A stretch of 64,000 nt of DNA, from NCBI RefSeq assembly GCF_947179165.1, contig NC_077248.1:55165732-55229731 (forward strand). The letters are read 5' to 3'. Positions within the stretch are counted from its first letter, which is position 1; each line of letters begins with the position of its first letter. Source of the DNA: Solanum dulcamara. Its lineage: Eukaryota > Streptophyta > Magnoliopsida > Solanales > Solanaceae. The notes under the pieces are model-generated. The model did not search any database and was not told where the DNA came from. It saw nothing but the letters and a program-made list of their open reading frames with translations. Shown here piece after piece: positions 47,018-59,870 of this stretch. The translations under genes were made by a program, and so were the position numbers.

Positions 47018-47035
47018 CCCCCTTTCTTTGGGGGG
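47018..47035 (+). other. CCCCC-TTTCTTT-GGGGGG hairpin in the LTR
   Basis: A strong short stem in the 3' half of the LTR, probably in R/U5, where it could affect 3' end formation. Confidence 0.7.
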
Positions 47036-47522
47036 CTGCATTTCATGCCCGCAGGTACAGATACAGGTTTTGGGAGTCTGTCAGCTTAGGATTCCATTCA
47101 GCTCAGCTGGAAGAGGCTCCATTGTATCGAAGCCTAGTTTTTGGCACCGGTCGTTGATATATATAATTGTTTTTGTATATCTAGGGGTACGGTGGGGGCC
47201 CTATCCCACTATATGTTGTCATTAATATTTTTAGAGGTCTGCAGACATGTATGTGTGGGTTGTGTATGTCAGTTTGGTTTAGCTAGGTCTACATGATGTA
47301 TAGTACATGTTATTAGGTTATGACAGCCTTGTCGGCTTACGTTCCCTTTTATGATGTGACACAAATGAAAGATGCTACAGGTTTATAAAAATGTTAGAAC
47401 CCAATAAGGTTTTGATGCATAATATTATGTTGTTTGTAGTTCGACTTGACCCCAGCTGATAGATGTGTATACGGAGGTCCAGGTCAGACCCCAATCATGG
47501 TCTATAGGGTTGGGTCGTGACA

Positions 47523-48924
47523 CTTATAGCATAAATAATCCATCATTCATAGCATTTCATCATTCTTTTATTTTATTAGACTCCCTTTTTATCATAGACA
47601 TTACTTTCATAAATATATATATTTAGAGTCAAAGCTTTCAAGTCAAGCTTCATTGAAAATATAGTAAAACTAGGTGGGTTTAAATCACTTCAACTTTCAA
47701 ACATGTATGTAAATGAAATTATGGATAAATACTTTGAAATTCATTAATTAAAAATTATACTTTAAACAATCTACCATGAATTTCAAGAACCTTTAAAGAG
47801 ATAAATATAGAAATCACTTGCAAACCATCAATTCATACATATGAAATCATTTTACATCAAAATAGACCAATAATTATTAGTTTAACAATGATTCATGCTA
47901 TTAAATAGAAATAAGAATTACCCATAAGAAAATTTTACTTGAAATCAAGATATTTAGTTGAAAGAGTTTTGAACTACATGGGTGAAAAAGCCCATGGATA
48001 AACACCCACATACCTTAGAGTAAAACTTGAAAAGAATTGGGTACATAAACATAATTTATTATATAATCAAAGTACTTTAGGCATGAGAGTGGAAGGAATA
48101 CTCTCATTGAAGCCTTACATAACTAGAATTTGAAGCTTTACTCAGAATCAAATGACTTAATGAATACTCTTGAATCCTAGCCTTTACTCCTCGCCGGAGC
48201 ATTTTTTATACTACTGGGAGTATATGAATCACCAGAATAGTATTTCTACACTACTAAGAACTAAAACTATATTTTGAGAATGAGTAAAGAAGTGTATAAA
48301 GAGAAGAGTTGCTTGAGAAAGCTTGATGAACAAAATGAGGAAATAAGGTGGATATTTATAGGTCTGAAGGAGGGACCTAAAAATAATTAAAATAATTGTA
48401 AAGAAAAATCTAAAAGATTTAATGGAGGATTGTGATGTCATGGGTGATGTCAAATAGAGGACTATTGATGTCATAGGTGATGTCAAATGGATCTAGATAT
48501 TTCATGGTTGGTGACATGAATCTTCTTTTTTACGGAATACCTTTGTTCGGAGCTACGTTTGAACAAGATAACTTCCTAATTAGGATTTTATGTCTTAATA
48601 TGTATTATAGCTCTAGAGGCCTGATTCCAGGTCATGCAAGATCAATTGAATGGGATCATCCTATAGTGATATATAATTTTTCTTCTATAAATACTCCATT
48701 TCACAACACCAGGTATTGTAAAGATTAATTTATTTGACCTACTTAGCCTCTGATTTTTAAGATATGGTCTTCCCAAAGGTTATAGGTAATGATGTTAGAG
48801 TTATTTAGAAATTTAAATCACCTAATTTAGACCATCTGATAAAAAGTTATGCCCAAAATACAGAAGTAGTTCATTTTCATCGAGAATTAGAATACCATAT
48901 ACAACGTTTTTAGGTGGTGTTACA
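47523..48924 (-). mobile_element. LTR fragment, minus orientation (same family as 38192-41785)
   Basis: The LTR start TGTAACACCACC lies at 48924 reading left. Blocks match 38192-39560 in order, including GGAGTATTTATAG, the CTATAAATA(T/C)CCACC TATA region and a leader rich in TTCTCAAGCA. The match is cut at 47523 by the end of the plus-strand LTR. Confidence 0.8.
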
Positions 48925-48925
48925 A

Positions 48926-49072
48926 TGATCAATATAGACTTCATTACAGGCTTACCAAGGTCGCACATATATCATGATTTAATTTGGGTGATTGTTGATA
49001 GGATGACTAGATCAACCCACTTCTTACCCTTACCCAAGCTTCTTAACATTCACATAGATTTTCAAAGGTAAT
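48926..49072 (+). pseudogene. gypsy integrase core fragment
   Basis: ATG at 48926 opens 48 codons: MINIDFITGLPRS, then WVIVDRMTRSTHFLPL, ending at TAA (49070). DFITGLP carries the first catalytic Asp of a Ty3/gypsy integrase. It is a lone exon-size scrap between two minus-strand LTR fragments. Confidence 0.75.
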
Positions 49073-51240
49073 GATATTCAATAACAAGTGGAAATAAAAG
49101 GGGATAACGGGACTAAGGGAGCTCAACATAGAATAGGAGTCAATAGTCAAAACATAACATCATACATTTGTATCCAATATATCTCTAATAAAAAAACTTA
49201 GCGGGGGCTAGGACATATCCCTAGCTCACCCTCGAATGTAGTTTCAAAATACCAAAAGATGACCATATTCTATACATGTCATAAGCAAGAAAAAAGGAAA
49301 TGGGATGTTGTTCCCGAAACATGACAACTCATAAACTATGTAGACTTCAATGATCAAACTAGCAATATGGAGGAGAGTGTGAAGCAATGCGTTAGTACTT
49401 TGAATATACTAAATATGTATGCATGCATGAACATTTAAGAAATATTAGAGCATTTGTGTAATATGAAACAAGTGCAATACATGTATAATCAACCAGGTAC
49501 ATAGCATTTGAAACATCCATTTTGTGGAAAGACGACCGTGACCAACTTTTAAGACCACGCGAGTTATTACATGGAATTCTACATAACCCCCTACATTGGC
49601 ACTGGGAGCCTACCTACCTGGTAGAACTCCATCAACTTTAATCATTTATTTAACTTTAACTTGAAGGGATATTTGTGGATCCACTAGCCTAAATAACCTA
49701 CAAGGGATCCTATGTTGGCTCATAGTTAATGCAACATGAGACTTTACTTAAGAACTCTTTAGGTCGAGTCCCCATCTATATTCTATATTCGGTGCTAGGC
49801 CAAATTCCATGGAATAGAATTTAAATATCATAATAACGTAAGCATTTGTATAACTTTAGACATCAAATCATCATTCGGTAGAATAACTCATTAAAACCTT
49901 TCATTTGATTCACACAAGTAATAATTGGCCTTTCACAAGTAGAATACATCATTTCATAATTATTTCATCATTCTTTGATTTTCTAAGACTCCATTTGATT
50001 ATAAACATTGTATTCATAAATTTTTATTTTGGAATCAAGCTTTCATTTCAACTTCATTTCAACACAATAAAACTAGGTGGGTTAGTTTCATTCAACTATC
50101 AAATACATTTAAAACAATGCTAGCATATATGAGAGTAATGAAAATGCATCAATTAAAACATCTTAAAACAACCCAATAATATATTTTAAAGCTACTTTTC
50201 TACCTCCATATAAGAACCTTGATAACTCATCCATTTCATGAAATTAAGAGTCAATGTATGCCAATATAGGTAAATAAACTTCAAACAGACCATAATTTAT
50301 GCATTTAGAATCATCATATAAAAACCCATGAGATTTCATCATTTAAAAGTGAACTATGAAGTTGGGGAAAACATTTGGGCTTCATAGATAGAAAAACCCA
50401 TGGATGAGACCCACATACCTTGGGGAAACATATCCCTAATGAAAGCTTGAGAAGAAATGGAGACTTGGAGAACCTTAGATGAAACCCTAGCTTTTCTTGA
50501 AGATGAAACCCTAGCTTTTCTTGAAGATGAAACCCTTGGGAGAACTTTAGAGGTTAGGGTTTAGATTATAGAACTTGAGTGAGAGTGAATGAGTATAGAA
50601 AGGGTTAGATTTGTTTAGATAGGTGAATTCTGCCATCAAAACAACCTCACTTTGTGTTAAAACACAAGAAAAGACAAAAATGTCCCTTTTTAAAAATCTA
50701 GGCAGAATGGATTCACGGGGACCCTTCTCGATCTGTGGTACCCACCTCAGGCTGTGGTGGGGTCCTATGTGGAAGGACTTGGGGAAAAAGATTTTGAAAG
50801 TCTGCAGGGAAGTCTCTAAACTTTCTGCATGGAGACCTTCACGGTCTGTGGAGAGCATCACAGCCCATGGAACGTAGCCGTGGTATAGGTCCTATAGGAG
50901 GCCTGCAGAGTGACCATTATGGAAATACACCACAGTCCGTGAAGAGCTCCATGGCCCGTGGTGGTCGTTTGTGGTCCGTGCCCTTGAAACTTTCCTTGGG
51001 GCTTTGGGAAGGGGTCACCACGGAGGGATTCACATCCCGTAGTGCTCACCATGAGCCTTGGTCCCTTCACTATAGGTCTAAGCCTCTGAATTATCACTAT
51101 GGTGGCTCACTATGAGGCGTGGTTCGTACCACGGCTGGTGATGGCCTTCCATGGTGGATACTTGGTGCTAGTTTTCTGCATTTTTCTGCCCTTTCATTCT
51201 TTATTCCTCATTTTAGGTATTTCCTAATTTTTGGGGTCTT
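49073..51240 (-). mobile_element. Tekay-like LTR fragment, minus, with CACGG/CCGTG words
   Basis: Homologous in order to the solo LTR 58933-61775: the word cluster (50700-51170), the leader with ACAACCTCACTTTG (near 50641), then AT-rich R/U5. The LTR start side is cut at about 51240, where copia-related sequence begins. The far end near 49080 is approximate. A 24-bp unit GATGAAACCCTAGCTTTTCT(TGAA) is repeated 2.5 times at 50478-50535. Confidence 0.65.
50700..51170. repeat. CACGG/CCGTG word cluster (first copy)
   Basis: At least ten arms: TTCACGG, ATCTGTGG, TTCACGGTCTGTGG, CCACAGTCCGTGAAG, GGCCCGTGGTGG, GGTCCGTGCC, CACCACGGAGGG, TACCACGGCTGGTG. Many pair with a neighbour within 20 bp. Confidence 0.8.
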
Positions 51241-52980
51241 ACCTTAGTCTTACCTTCAACATACTCACATTCCACTAAAGTATTCATAGAAAGCAATTTC
51301 TTTACAATTTCCCTAACACATTTACCTAGAGGAATATCGAAATGGTTGAATACTCGAGTGAGAAAGTAACCATACCCCATGCCATGATTTCCATCATTGA
51401 CTAAGATAGTCTTGTGAATATTTTACATAATAATGGTAGGCAGGTTCGTGGCATAATATTTTTTAAGGGCTTCCATGACAAAATATCAGCAACAGATGCC
51501 ATTCTTCTTTTCTCTAATCTAGGAAGAAAGACTTGTTCACAAATTCAAAATACAGTTGATATCCTCCTTTGTAAAATTTCTTAGGAATACTAGGAGTTCT
51601 CAATTTCTAGAGTTTTTCATACTCCTAAACAAAACCTTTTGAGTAGGCCATTCCTCTCATAGACCTGATCCCCTCTGGTGGAATGTTCAGTATCTCCCCA
51701 ATCACATCATCATCTTAGTGAATTTCTTGACTTTCTATTTTGGAGTAGAGACTTCCATCATTTTTGAAAACAATATTATAATAAAATTCCCTACCTGTGC
51801 TTCATGTAATACTAGAGTATGGTAAACAAACAAGTAAGTCCATCCTTAAAATTCAACAACATCAGCTAGATCACATATGCCTTGTTTGGTTAGGATATCA
51901 GAATCACACACTCTACCATTTAGCACCTTTTGAGTCTTCAAAATACTAACTCTTTCTTCTTGTGTTAACTTTTTCTCAACTTTCATCGTTTTACTGTGCA
52001 AATCTGGTCCCTTCTCTAACTCAGGCTCAGATGCTGCATATAGTTCATCAGCATTCGATGATGCTTCTCTCTTCCTCTTTGATGTTTCCTTTTCTTTTTA
52101 TTTTGCCTTCTCCTTTCCTTTTATGATAATTGTCTTCCGAGTTGAAGCTTTTATTTATTTGGGTTGTTTGGGTTTTAGAGAATATTTTCCCTTCTTTTGC
52201 TCTGTAGGCTACATAAACTCATCAGACTCAATTTTACTATCACCTTTTTCTTTTGAGACTTCAATGATATTCTCCTCAAGAATGAGATTTTCTTCGACTA
52301 TGGATTGCCTCATTCTCCTTCTTTAAGTTGTCCTTGCTTTGTTTTCTTTCATTGAATCACTCATAAGATTTTTAGTAGAACCACCATTGGTAGGATAGGG
52401 GTTTGACTTCACAACCCTGTGTTTCAAAGAGTTTGTCTTTTCCTTTGCTAGAAACAGGGATAATTCATGCTCAAAGGGGGTTTTAGAATAAATTGATCCA
52501 TCTGGAGTAGAGTTCTATGGTTCATTCAAATCTAGAGTGTGAGATCATATGATAAAAGCTTGTTCATGAATTGAAAGAAGAGTAGCAGTTGGAGTGCTTT
52601 AGACAACAAGCGTTTTTGCCAGATTAGGAGCTTACCTAATCTTTATGTTTTATGATTTTTAAATAAGATTTCCCTTGCTTAATGGATAACCATTTGTTAC
52701 CAATGGAGACTTTCTTATCATCATAAATTCAGGTAATTGGATTTGCACCAACAGAAACCATAAACTTCATACACAATAGAGGGATATGGTAAAGTTTTTT
52801 TTGAATAATGGATGGAGTTCCTTTTTCCATCCTATCCCATTTATCGGTACTGATCATTGATACTGTGGTGGAAATAGGAGTTGTAGAAAGTGGGTGATTC
52901 GAAATAGAGGATAATGCGGAGGGGTCATTTTCATAGAGAGCTTCTAGTACTTTGTTTGTTTGAGAGCTTGGTTGAGACAT
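51241..52980 (-). pseudogene. Degenerate ORF downstream of copia pol (possible env-like/extra ORF)
   Basis: A minus-strand ATG at 52980 opens MSQPSSQTNKVLEALYEND and an 83-aa frame to 52729. After a stop, fragments (for example KLFETQGCEVKPLS, GDQVYERNGLLK) continue leftward to about 51250. SIRE-type copia elements carry an extra ORF after pol, and this one sits in that position and orientation. I do not recognise a domain. The first 17 codons are repeated at 55865-55815 by the tandem duplication. Confidence 0.4.
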
Positions 52981-53399
52981 GCTAGATATTTTTAGTAAGA
53001 ATATGAGAAATAAAGTTAGAGGTGTTCTTAAAGGGACTAGGGTTTTTGAATTTTAAAAAATAGGAACGAAGGGAGAATATAAGAAAAGGAGGAGGAATGT
53101 CAGGTCCCTTTGAAAGTTCACGACGTTTGGATTTTAAATGATAGGACAACAGTCAGATGACTGATGAATGACATGTGGCAATCACAAAGGTTCTTATAAG
53201 TATTTAGAATGTAATGTAGAGAATACTAACCTTTGAGATATGATCAGGTTCTTTCTCCGAGTTGAAAATGGTTTCTCCTACTTATTCAGTTCTCCCTTTA
53301 CTCAGGCTCATTCCATATGTGCGTATACCTGCATAGGTATGAAACTAACTTTTATAAAATAATATATTACCAAGACCAAAGATACCTGCCTCCTAATCA

Positions 53400-54602
53400 T
53401 AGTCAATGAGGGTTGTGATCTTCAGATGATCAGATTATTTAATCTTCAATATCCCCAACTTCAACCTGTTCTTCTCAAATTAATTCCTACTTAGAGCCTT
53501 TATAATGATATCAACAATTTGATCTTCAGTTTTGTAGAATTGCATAACAATATTTACCTTTTCCACATTATCTCTCAAAAAGTGATGCCTGATATCAATA
53601 TGTTTAGTACTCTTATGCTGAACTGGATTCTTTCCATGTTTAATACACTAGTATTGTCACATAGAAGAGGAATTATGTGAGTAACAACACCAAAATCCTC
53701 CAATTGTTGTTTGATCCATAATAATTATGCACAATATGATGATGTTGTCACATACTCAGCTTTAGCAGTTGAAAGGGCAACAAAATTCTACTTTTTAGTA
53801 TCGCAAGAGATGAGAGAAGAACCTCAGAAGTGATCTATACTAGAGGTTGTCTTTCTGTCAACCTGGTACCCTGCATAATCTGCATTACCATATCTCACCA
53901 AGTCAAAAAAATCACCTCGTGGATAGAATAGCATCAGGTCTTGTGTCTTCTTCAATTATCTTAGAATTTTTTTGGCAGCTTTCAAGTGTGATTCCTTTGA
54001 ATAGGCTTGAAATCTTGCACACATATCAACACTAAATACAATATCAGGCCTACTAGCAGTCAAATACAACAGAGAGCCAATGATACCTCGATACATGGTT
54101 TTATTTATAGCCGGATCATGCCCATATGCATCTAATTTTGAATTTGTGCCCATAGGTATGTCAATAGGCCTTGCATTCCTCATGTGAAACTTCTTGAGCA
54201 ACTCTTTCATATATTTTTATTGACAGATGCAAGTACCATTTAGGGTTTGCCTAATTTGTAACCCCAAGAAAAATCTCAATTCTTCCATCATCCTCATTTC
54301 AAATTCACTTCCCATCAAGGAGGAAAACTCTTCACATAAAGATTCAGAGGTTGGTCCAAAGATTATGTCATCAACATGCACTTGAATAATAAGCGCATTT
54401 CCTCTTGACTTCAAAAAGAGAGTATTATCAATTTTTCCTTGTTTGAACCTATTTTCCAAAATTTTTTTGATAATCCTTCATACCAAGACCTAAAAGCCTA
54501 TTTTAGTCTATACAGAGCTTTGCCCAATTTGAGAACATGATTTTCATTATTAATATCCTCAAAACCAGGGGTTGATCTACATAAACTTCTTCTTTCAGAT
54601 AG
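53400..54602 (-). pseudogene. SIRE-like copia RT and RNase H fragment (unit 1)
   Basis: On the minus strand, 54459-54217 carries the RT catalytic block HVDDIIFGPTSESLCEEF and FFLGLQI. 54210-53956 carries MYRGIIGSLLYLTASRPDI. Further left RNase H pieces (NADYAGYQVDRKTTS, then AEYV and CDN contexts) run to about 53620. These are the classic Ty1/copia pol end blocks. Upstream RT is cut at 54602 by the inserted Tekay LTR. Frame breaks are at 54216 and near 53950. Confidence 0.88.
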
Positions 54603-55812
54603 TGTAATGACCATCCAGGTTATTTTTGTTTCTTTCAAATCTTTTCAATGTTTAGAGATTTCATGTAGTGACTCCAAGTCATTTATGACTTGCTGGCACT
54701 AACAGTTCAGTCATCTGTTCGTTCGTTTGGGTTTTATGCCCATTTCTCTGTTGTGGAACTCTTGGAGTTTGAATAGTTGAATTTGGTAAGAACAATAAGA
54801 AGATGACCTCAAAATAGAATTCAAATGGTTCTATCAGCATTGGAATGGTCATTTTAGTCTAGTAGCATTTTCGGCTCGAGTCTCTAGCCTTTCGGTGCAA
54901 GTTTGAGACAATAGGCATTTTAGCCTATATTTTACTTTGGTCAATATTCTTTAATAGAATATCAGCGTGGTTAGTTATAGAATATCAATTTTGGTCTAGA
55001 ATGACACTTCATGCGATTCTTGAGGCTTTCAGTCTCATTACGAGCCTCCTTGAGAATTGGCAAAACTGGTGCTTGGGGGTGGGACCTATTTTTTATCTAG
55101 ATGACCTCAAATAAAAATTTTGACTATGTCGTTGAGTCTAAAATATTGAATTTGGTGGGGTAGCACAGTCTATTTTTGCGTATAGTTTTCTGAAAGAATC
55201 TCGAGCACCTCATTGGAGTATTTTTCAACCTTCAAAACTCAGTTGGTTCAGCCCTTGGTGGTGTACCTTGGGTTGTTCTCTGCATTCGTTGACCTGGTTC
55301 CCCTAATTTCCAGAGAAATGGTATCCTTCCCTCATCATTCACGGACCTGGTCCCCACTATTATAAAGAAGAGGGAGCTTTTGCTCTATGTTTGTGGACCT
55401 AGTCCCTGGGTTCGCGAAGAAGAGGGAGCTTTCCCTCAGTGTTCGCGGAAATGGTAATCGTGTTCATGGAGAAGAGGTGGCCTTCTCTCCGCATTCACGA
55501 AGGGGAAAGAAGACATTGGCTACTTTGGGTCTATAAAGTCAATAAAAAGCTTATGGAGTAGTTGAGGGGTTGAACTCTAGATTGGTGGCCAAAGGATACA
55601 CATGGTGGCAAAAGGATACACATAAAAGTATTGAGACGGACCCCTTTCTTTACATTCAAGTGTCCCAAGGGCCCCCTTTAGAGATAAGGGAAATATTTTC
55701 CCTAGCTAGGCGAATCCCATTCCCGTGCAATGATATGCATTTCCAACCTCCTAATTGAGGTTTCTTGACTGGTCTTTTAATTAATAACAACAGTCGTTTC
55801 AGCCAGACCTCT
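54603..55812 (+). mobile_element. Tekay LTR 5' part, copy 1 (in duplication unit 1)
   Basis: It begins TGTAATGACCATCCAGG, inserted in copia RT; the flanking pentamer is GATAG. It contains the TTCGCGAA/GGACC word cluster (55270-55500) and is truncated at 55812 by the duplication junction. Confidence 0.8.
55270..55500. repeat. GGACCTGGTCC / TTCGCGAA word cluster (copy 1; copy 2 at 58155-58385)
   Basis: GGACC-T-GGTCC (55343-55353) and TTCGCGAA (55411-55418) are perfect palindromes. Variants TTGACCTGG, GGACCTAGTCC, GTTCGCGG, TTCATGGAG and TTCACGAA fill the rest, with GAAGAGGGAGCTTT(T/C) repeated between them. Confidence 0.8.
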
Positions 55813-58697
55813 TTTTCATAGAGAGCTTCTAGTACTTTGTTTGTTTGAGAGCTTGGTTGAGACATGCTAGATATTTTTAGTAAGAATATGAGAAATAAAG
55901 TTAGAGGTGTTCTTAAAGGGACTAGGGTTTTTGAATTTTAAAAAATAGGAACGAAGGGAGAATATAAGAAAAGGAGGAGGAATGTCAGGTCCCTTTGAAA
56001 GTTCACGACGTTTGGATTTTAAATGATAGGACAACAGTCAGATGACTGATGAATGACATGTGGCAATCACAAAGGTTCTTATAAGTATTTAGAATGTAAT
56101 GTAGAGAATACTAACCTTTGAGATATGATCAGGTTCTTTCTCCGAGTTGAAAATGGTTTCTCCTACTTATTCAGTTCTCCCTTTACTCAGGCTCATTCCA
56201 TATGTGCGTATACCTGCATAGGTATGAAACTAACTTTTATAAAATAATATATTACCAAGACCAAAGATACCTGCCTCCTAATCATAGTCAATGAGGGTTG
56301 TGATCTTCAGATGATCAGATTATTTAATCTTCAATATCCCCAACTTCAACCTGTTCTTCTCAAATTAATTCCTACTTAGAGCCTTTATAATGATATCAAC
56401 AATTTGATCTTCAGTTTTGTAGAATTGCATAACAATATTTACCTTTTCCACATTATCTCTCAAAAAGTGATGCCTGATATCAATATGTTTAGTACTCTTA
56501 TGCTGAACTGGATTCTTTCCATGTTTAATACACTAGTATTGTCACATAGAAGAGGAATTATGTGAGTAACAACACCAAAATCCTCCAATTGTTGTTTGAT
56601 CCATAATAATTATGCACAATATGATGATGTTGTCACATACTCAGCTTTAGCAGTTGAAAGGGCAACAAAATTCTACTTTTTAGTATCGCAAGAGATGAGA
56701 GAAGAACCTCAGAAGTGATCTATACTAGAGGTTGTCTTTCTGTCAACCTGGTACCCTGCATAATCTGCATTACCATATCTCACCAAGTCAAAAAAATCAC
56801 CTCGTGGATAGAATAGCATCAGGTCTTGTGTCTTCTTCAATTATCTTAGAATTTTTTTGGCAGCTTTCAAGTGTGATTCCTTTGAATAGGCTTGAAATCT
56901 TGCACACATATCAACACTAAATACAATATCAGGCCTACTAGCAGTCAAATACAACAGAGAGCCAATGATACCTCGATACATGGTTTTATTTATAGCCGGA
57001 TCATGCCCATATGCATCTAATTTTGAATTTGTGCCCATAGGTATGTCAATAGGCCTTGCATTCCTCATGTGAAACTTCTTGAGCAACTCTTTCATATATT
57101 TTTATTGACAGATGCAAGTACCATTTAGGGTTTGCCTAATTTGTAACCCCAAGAAAAATCTCAATTCTTCCATCATCCTCATTTCAAATTCACTTCCCAT
57201 CAAGGAGGAAAACTCTTCACATAAAGATTCAGAGGTTGGTCCAAAGATTATGTCATCAACATGCACTTGAATAATAAGCGCATTTCCTCTTGACTTCAAA
57301 AAGAGAGTATTATCAATTTTTCCTTGTTTGAACCTATTTTCCAAAATTTTTTTGATAATCCTTCATACCAAGACCTAAAAGCCTATTTTAGTCTATACAG
57401 AGCTTTGCCCAATTTGAGAACATGATTTTCATTATTAATATCCTCAAAACCAGGGGTTGATCTACATAAACTTCTTCTTTCAGATAGTGTAATGACCATC
57501 CAGGTTATTTTTGTTTCTTTCAAATCTTTTCAATGTTTAGAGATTTCATGTAGTGACTCCAAGTCATTTATGACTTGCTGGCACTAACAGTTCAGTCATC
57601 TGTTCGTTCGTTTGGGTTTTATGCCCATTTCTCTGTTGTGGAACTCTTGGAGTTTGAATAGTTGAATTTGGTAAGAACAATAAGAAGATGACCTCAAAAT
57701 AGAATTCAAATGGTTCTATCAGCATTGGAATGGTCATTTTAGTCTAGTAGCATTTTCGGCTCGAGTCTCTAGCCTTTCGGTGCAAGTTTGAGACAATAGG
57801 CATTTTAGCCTATATTTTACTTTGGTCAATATTCTTTAATAGAATATCAGCGTGGTTAGTTATAGAATATCAATTTTGGTCTAGAATGACACTTCATGCG
57901 ATTCTTGAGGCTTTCAGTCTCATTACGAGCCTCCTTGAGAATTGGCAAAACTGGTGCTTGGGGGTGGGACCTATTTTTTATCTAGATGACCTCAAATAAA
58001 AATTTTGACTATGTCGTTGAGTCTAAAATATTGAATTTGGTGGGGTAGCACAGTCTATTTTTGCGTATAGTTTTCTGAAAGAATCTCGAGCACCTCATTG
58101 GAGTATTTTTCAACCTTCAAAACTCAGTTGGTTCAGCCCTTGGTGGTGTACCTTGGGTTGTTCTCTGCATTCGTTGACCTGGTTCCCCTAATTTCCAGAG
58201 AAATGGTATCCTTCCCTCATCATTCACGGACCTGGTCCCCACTATTATAAAGAAGAGGGAGCTTTTGCTCTATGTTTGTGGACCTAGTCCCTGGGTTCGC
58301 GAAGAAGAGGGAGCTTTCCCTCAGTGTTCGCGGAAATGGTAATCGTGTTCATGGAGAAGAGGTGGCCTTCTCTCCGCATTCACGAAGGGGAAAGAAGACA
58401 TTGGCTACTTTGGGTCTATAAAGTCAATAAAAAGCTTATGGAGTAGTTGAGGGGTTGAACTCTAGATTGGTGGCCAAAGGATACACATGGTGGCAAAAGG
58501 ATACACATAAAAGTATTGAGACGGACCCCTTTCTTTACATTCAAGTGTCCCAAGGGCCCCCTTTAGAGATAAGGGAAATATTTTCCCTAGCTAGGCGAAT
58601 CCCATTCCCGTGCAATGATATGCATTTCCAACCTCCTAATTGAGGTTTCTTGACTGGTCTTTTAATTAATAACAACAGTCGTTTCAGCCAGACCTCT
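55813..58697. repeat. Tandem duplication, unit 2 (2,885 bp)
   Basis: An exact-looking copy of 52928-55812. At its right end the Tekay LTR continues without interruption (TTTTATTGTTC), so this is the unit joined to the original right flank. Confidence 0.97.
56285..57487 (-). pseudogene. SIRE-like copia RT and RNase H fragment (unit 2)
   Basis: Identical to 53400-54602 at a 2,885-bp offset, with the same frame breaks (RT block 57344-57102, RNase H block 57095-56841). This shows that the lesions predate the duplication. Confidence 0.9.
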
Positions 58698-58932
58698 TTT
58701 ATTGTTCTTATGATTTTGGGATCTAGGAAGCTCCAAATTGAGCAATGATAGGTGCTACGTATTTGTACTGATCTTGGATACATGTTGGTGTTTAACGAAG
58801 TGCATGAAGCATCGTGTGGAGGTAATTTATGTCTGCTAAGGGCTGCCCTAGCTTTACTTTTGGGGCTTTAATGGTAAGTTTGTTCTTAAACTATTTTATC
58901 TTAATTTCAAGCTCGGTTTGCACCCATTTTAG
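57488..58932 (+). mobile_element. Tekay LTR 5' part, copy 2, continuing at 61781
   Basis: It starts TGTAATGACC at 57488. After the duplicated part it runs on through 58698-58932 and is then split by the solo LTR 58933-61775. No coding sequence. Confidence 0.8.
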
Positions 58933-59692
58933 TGGCACGACCCAAATACGGGTCATGATGGCGCTTACCATAACCCCAGACTAGCAAAAGATAAATTCCA
59001 ACCAAATTAAATAATTAATAACATAAGAAGGTGGAAGCAAAAGAATATAACCAAAGAAAAGTTGGGCAAAGGTATAGATATGCAAATACTATACAAAATA
59101 TACAAAAGGCTCGATAGTGACCCAACGAAAAGACTAACTGATACTAGATCAAACCCCAAACCTGGTGTCACTGATACAGGAGCTACTAAGTACAAAAGCT
59201 AACAATATATATAACTATACAATACATATTTGACTGTCCAAAATACAAAATACATGTCAGAGAAGAAGAGGGAGTGTAGAAAGTTTCTGAACGCTAGAAG
59301 CTCACCACAATCCAGAACTGACACCTCTACGGATGATTAGGTGCGCACTGAGGGTGGCTCAAACTGGGAGCTGCATCCAAAAAGATGCAGAAGTGCAATA
59401 TGAGTACCAAAATACAGGCTACTAAGTAGGCTTCATAGGAAGATCGAGCTCAGAAAGAATAAAATACATAATAAGTAGCACGAGGATACTAAGAACAACA
59501 AGAGAGAAGCATAAAGTCTATGAACTTAGGAAAAAGAGTACGGAAAGATCATACAATAATCAAGTAACCCAAAAAAATAGGTAATCACATCTGTAACCTC
59601 AACTCATAAAATACAAGAAGAATGCCCAAATGTAAACTCATAATTATGGCAAAAAGAACCTTCCAAAAGTATCATAAAGCGCCCGAAATAAG

Positions 59693-59870
59693 TCTCGATC
59701 TCATCAATGAACTAGGGCGCCCAGAATTCATACCTCGATCTTATCAACAAATAATAACCTGAAACATATATTAACGGGCCACCCGAAATTCACACCTCGA
59801 TCTTATCAATAAAAATAATAACCTGAAATAGGTATTAATGGGCCACCCAGAAATCACACCTTGAGCTTTT
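59693..59870. repeat. 62-64-bp LTR minisatellite
   Basis: Units built from GGGC(C/G)(A/C)CCC(G/A)GAA(A/T)TCA and CCTCGATCTTATCAA, then AATAATAACCTGAAA. The phrase CCTCGA/CCTTGA starts at 59733, 59795 and 59859, with a partial unit at 59693. Confidence 0.8.

Larger units (their letters stand above)
44122..47522 (+). mobile_element. 3' LTR (3.4 kb) of the 44-kb Tekay element
   Basis: It starts TATTACACCCC after the polypurine tract (TG decayed to TA) and ends GGGTCGTGACA at 47522. It contains GTAAG/CTTAC word clusters (44300-44420), a TATA-like stretch near 44680, an exon-like purine leader, GAGTCCCTCACTA(A/G)AGGGCC repeats (46670-46765) and a C5/G6 hairpin (47018-47035). No coding sequence. 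The next base begins a different LTR in reverse orientation. Confidence 0.75.
52928..55812. repeat. Tandem duplication, unit 1 (2,885 bp)
   Basis: Every base I compared recurs 2,885 bp to the right (55813-58697). The unit holds the start of the extra ORF, a copia RT/RNase H fragment and the first 1.2 kb of a Tekay LTR. The junction reads CCTCTTTT|TCATAGAG; four T residues are shared by both unit ends. Confidence 0.97.

Noticed and set aside
50547..51115. Overlapping 79-104-aa ORFs on both strands
   Set aside because: They arise from the GC-richer CACGG/CCGTG word cluster in the LTR; six open frames at once argue for low stop density, not genes.
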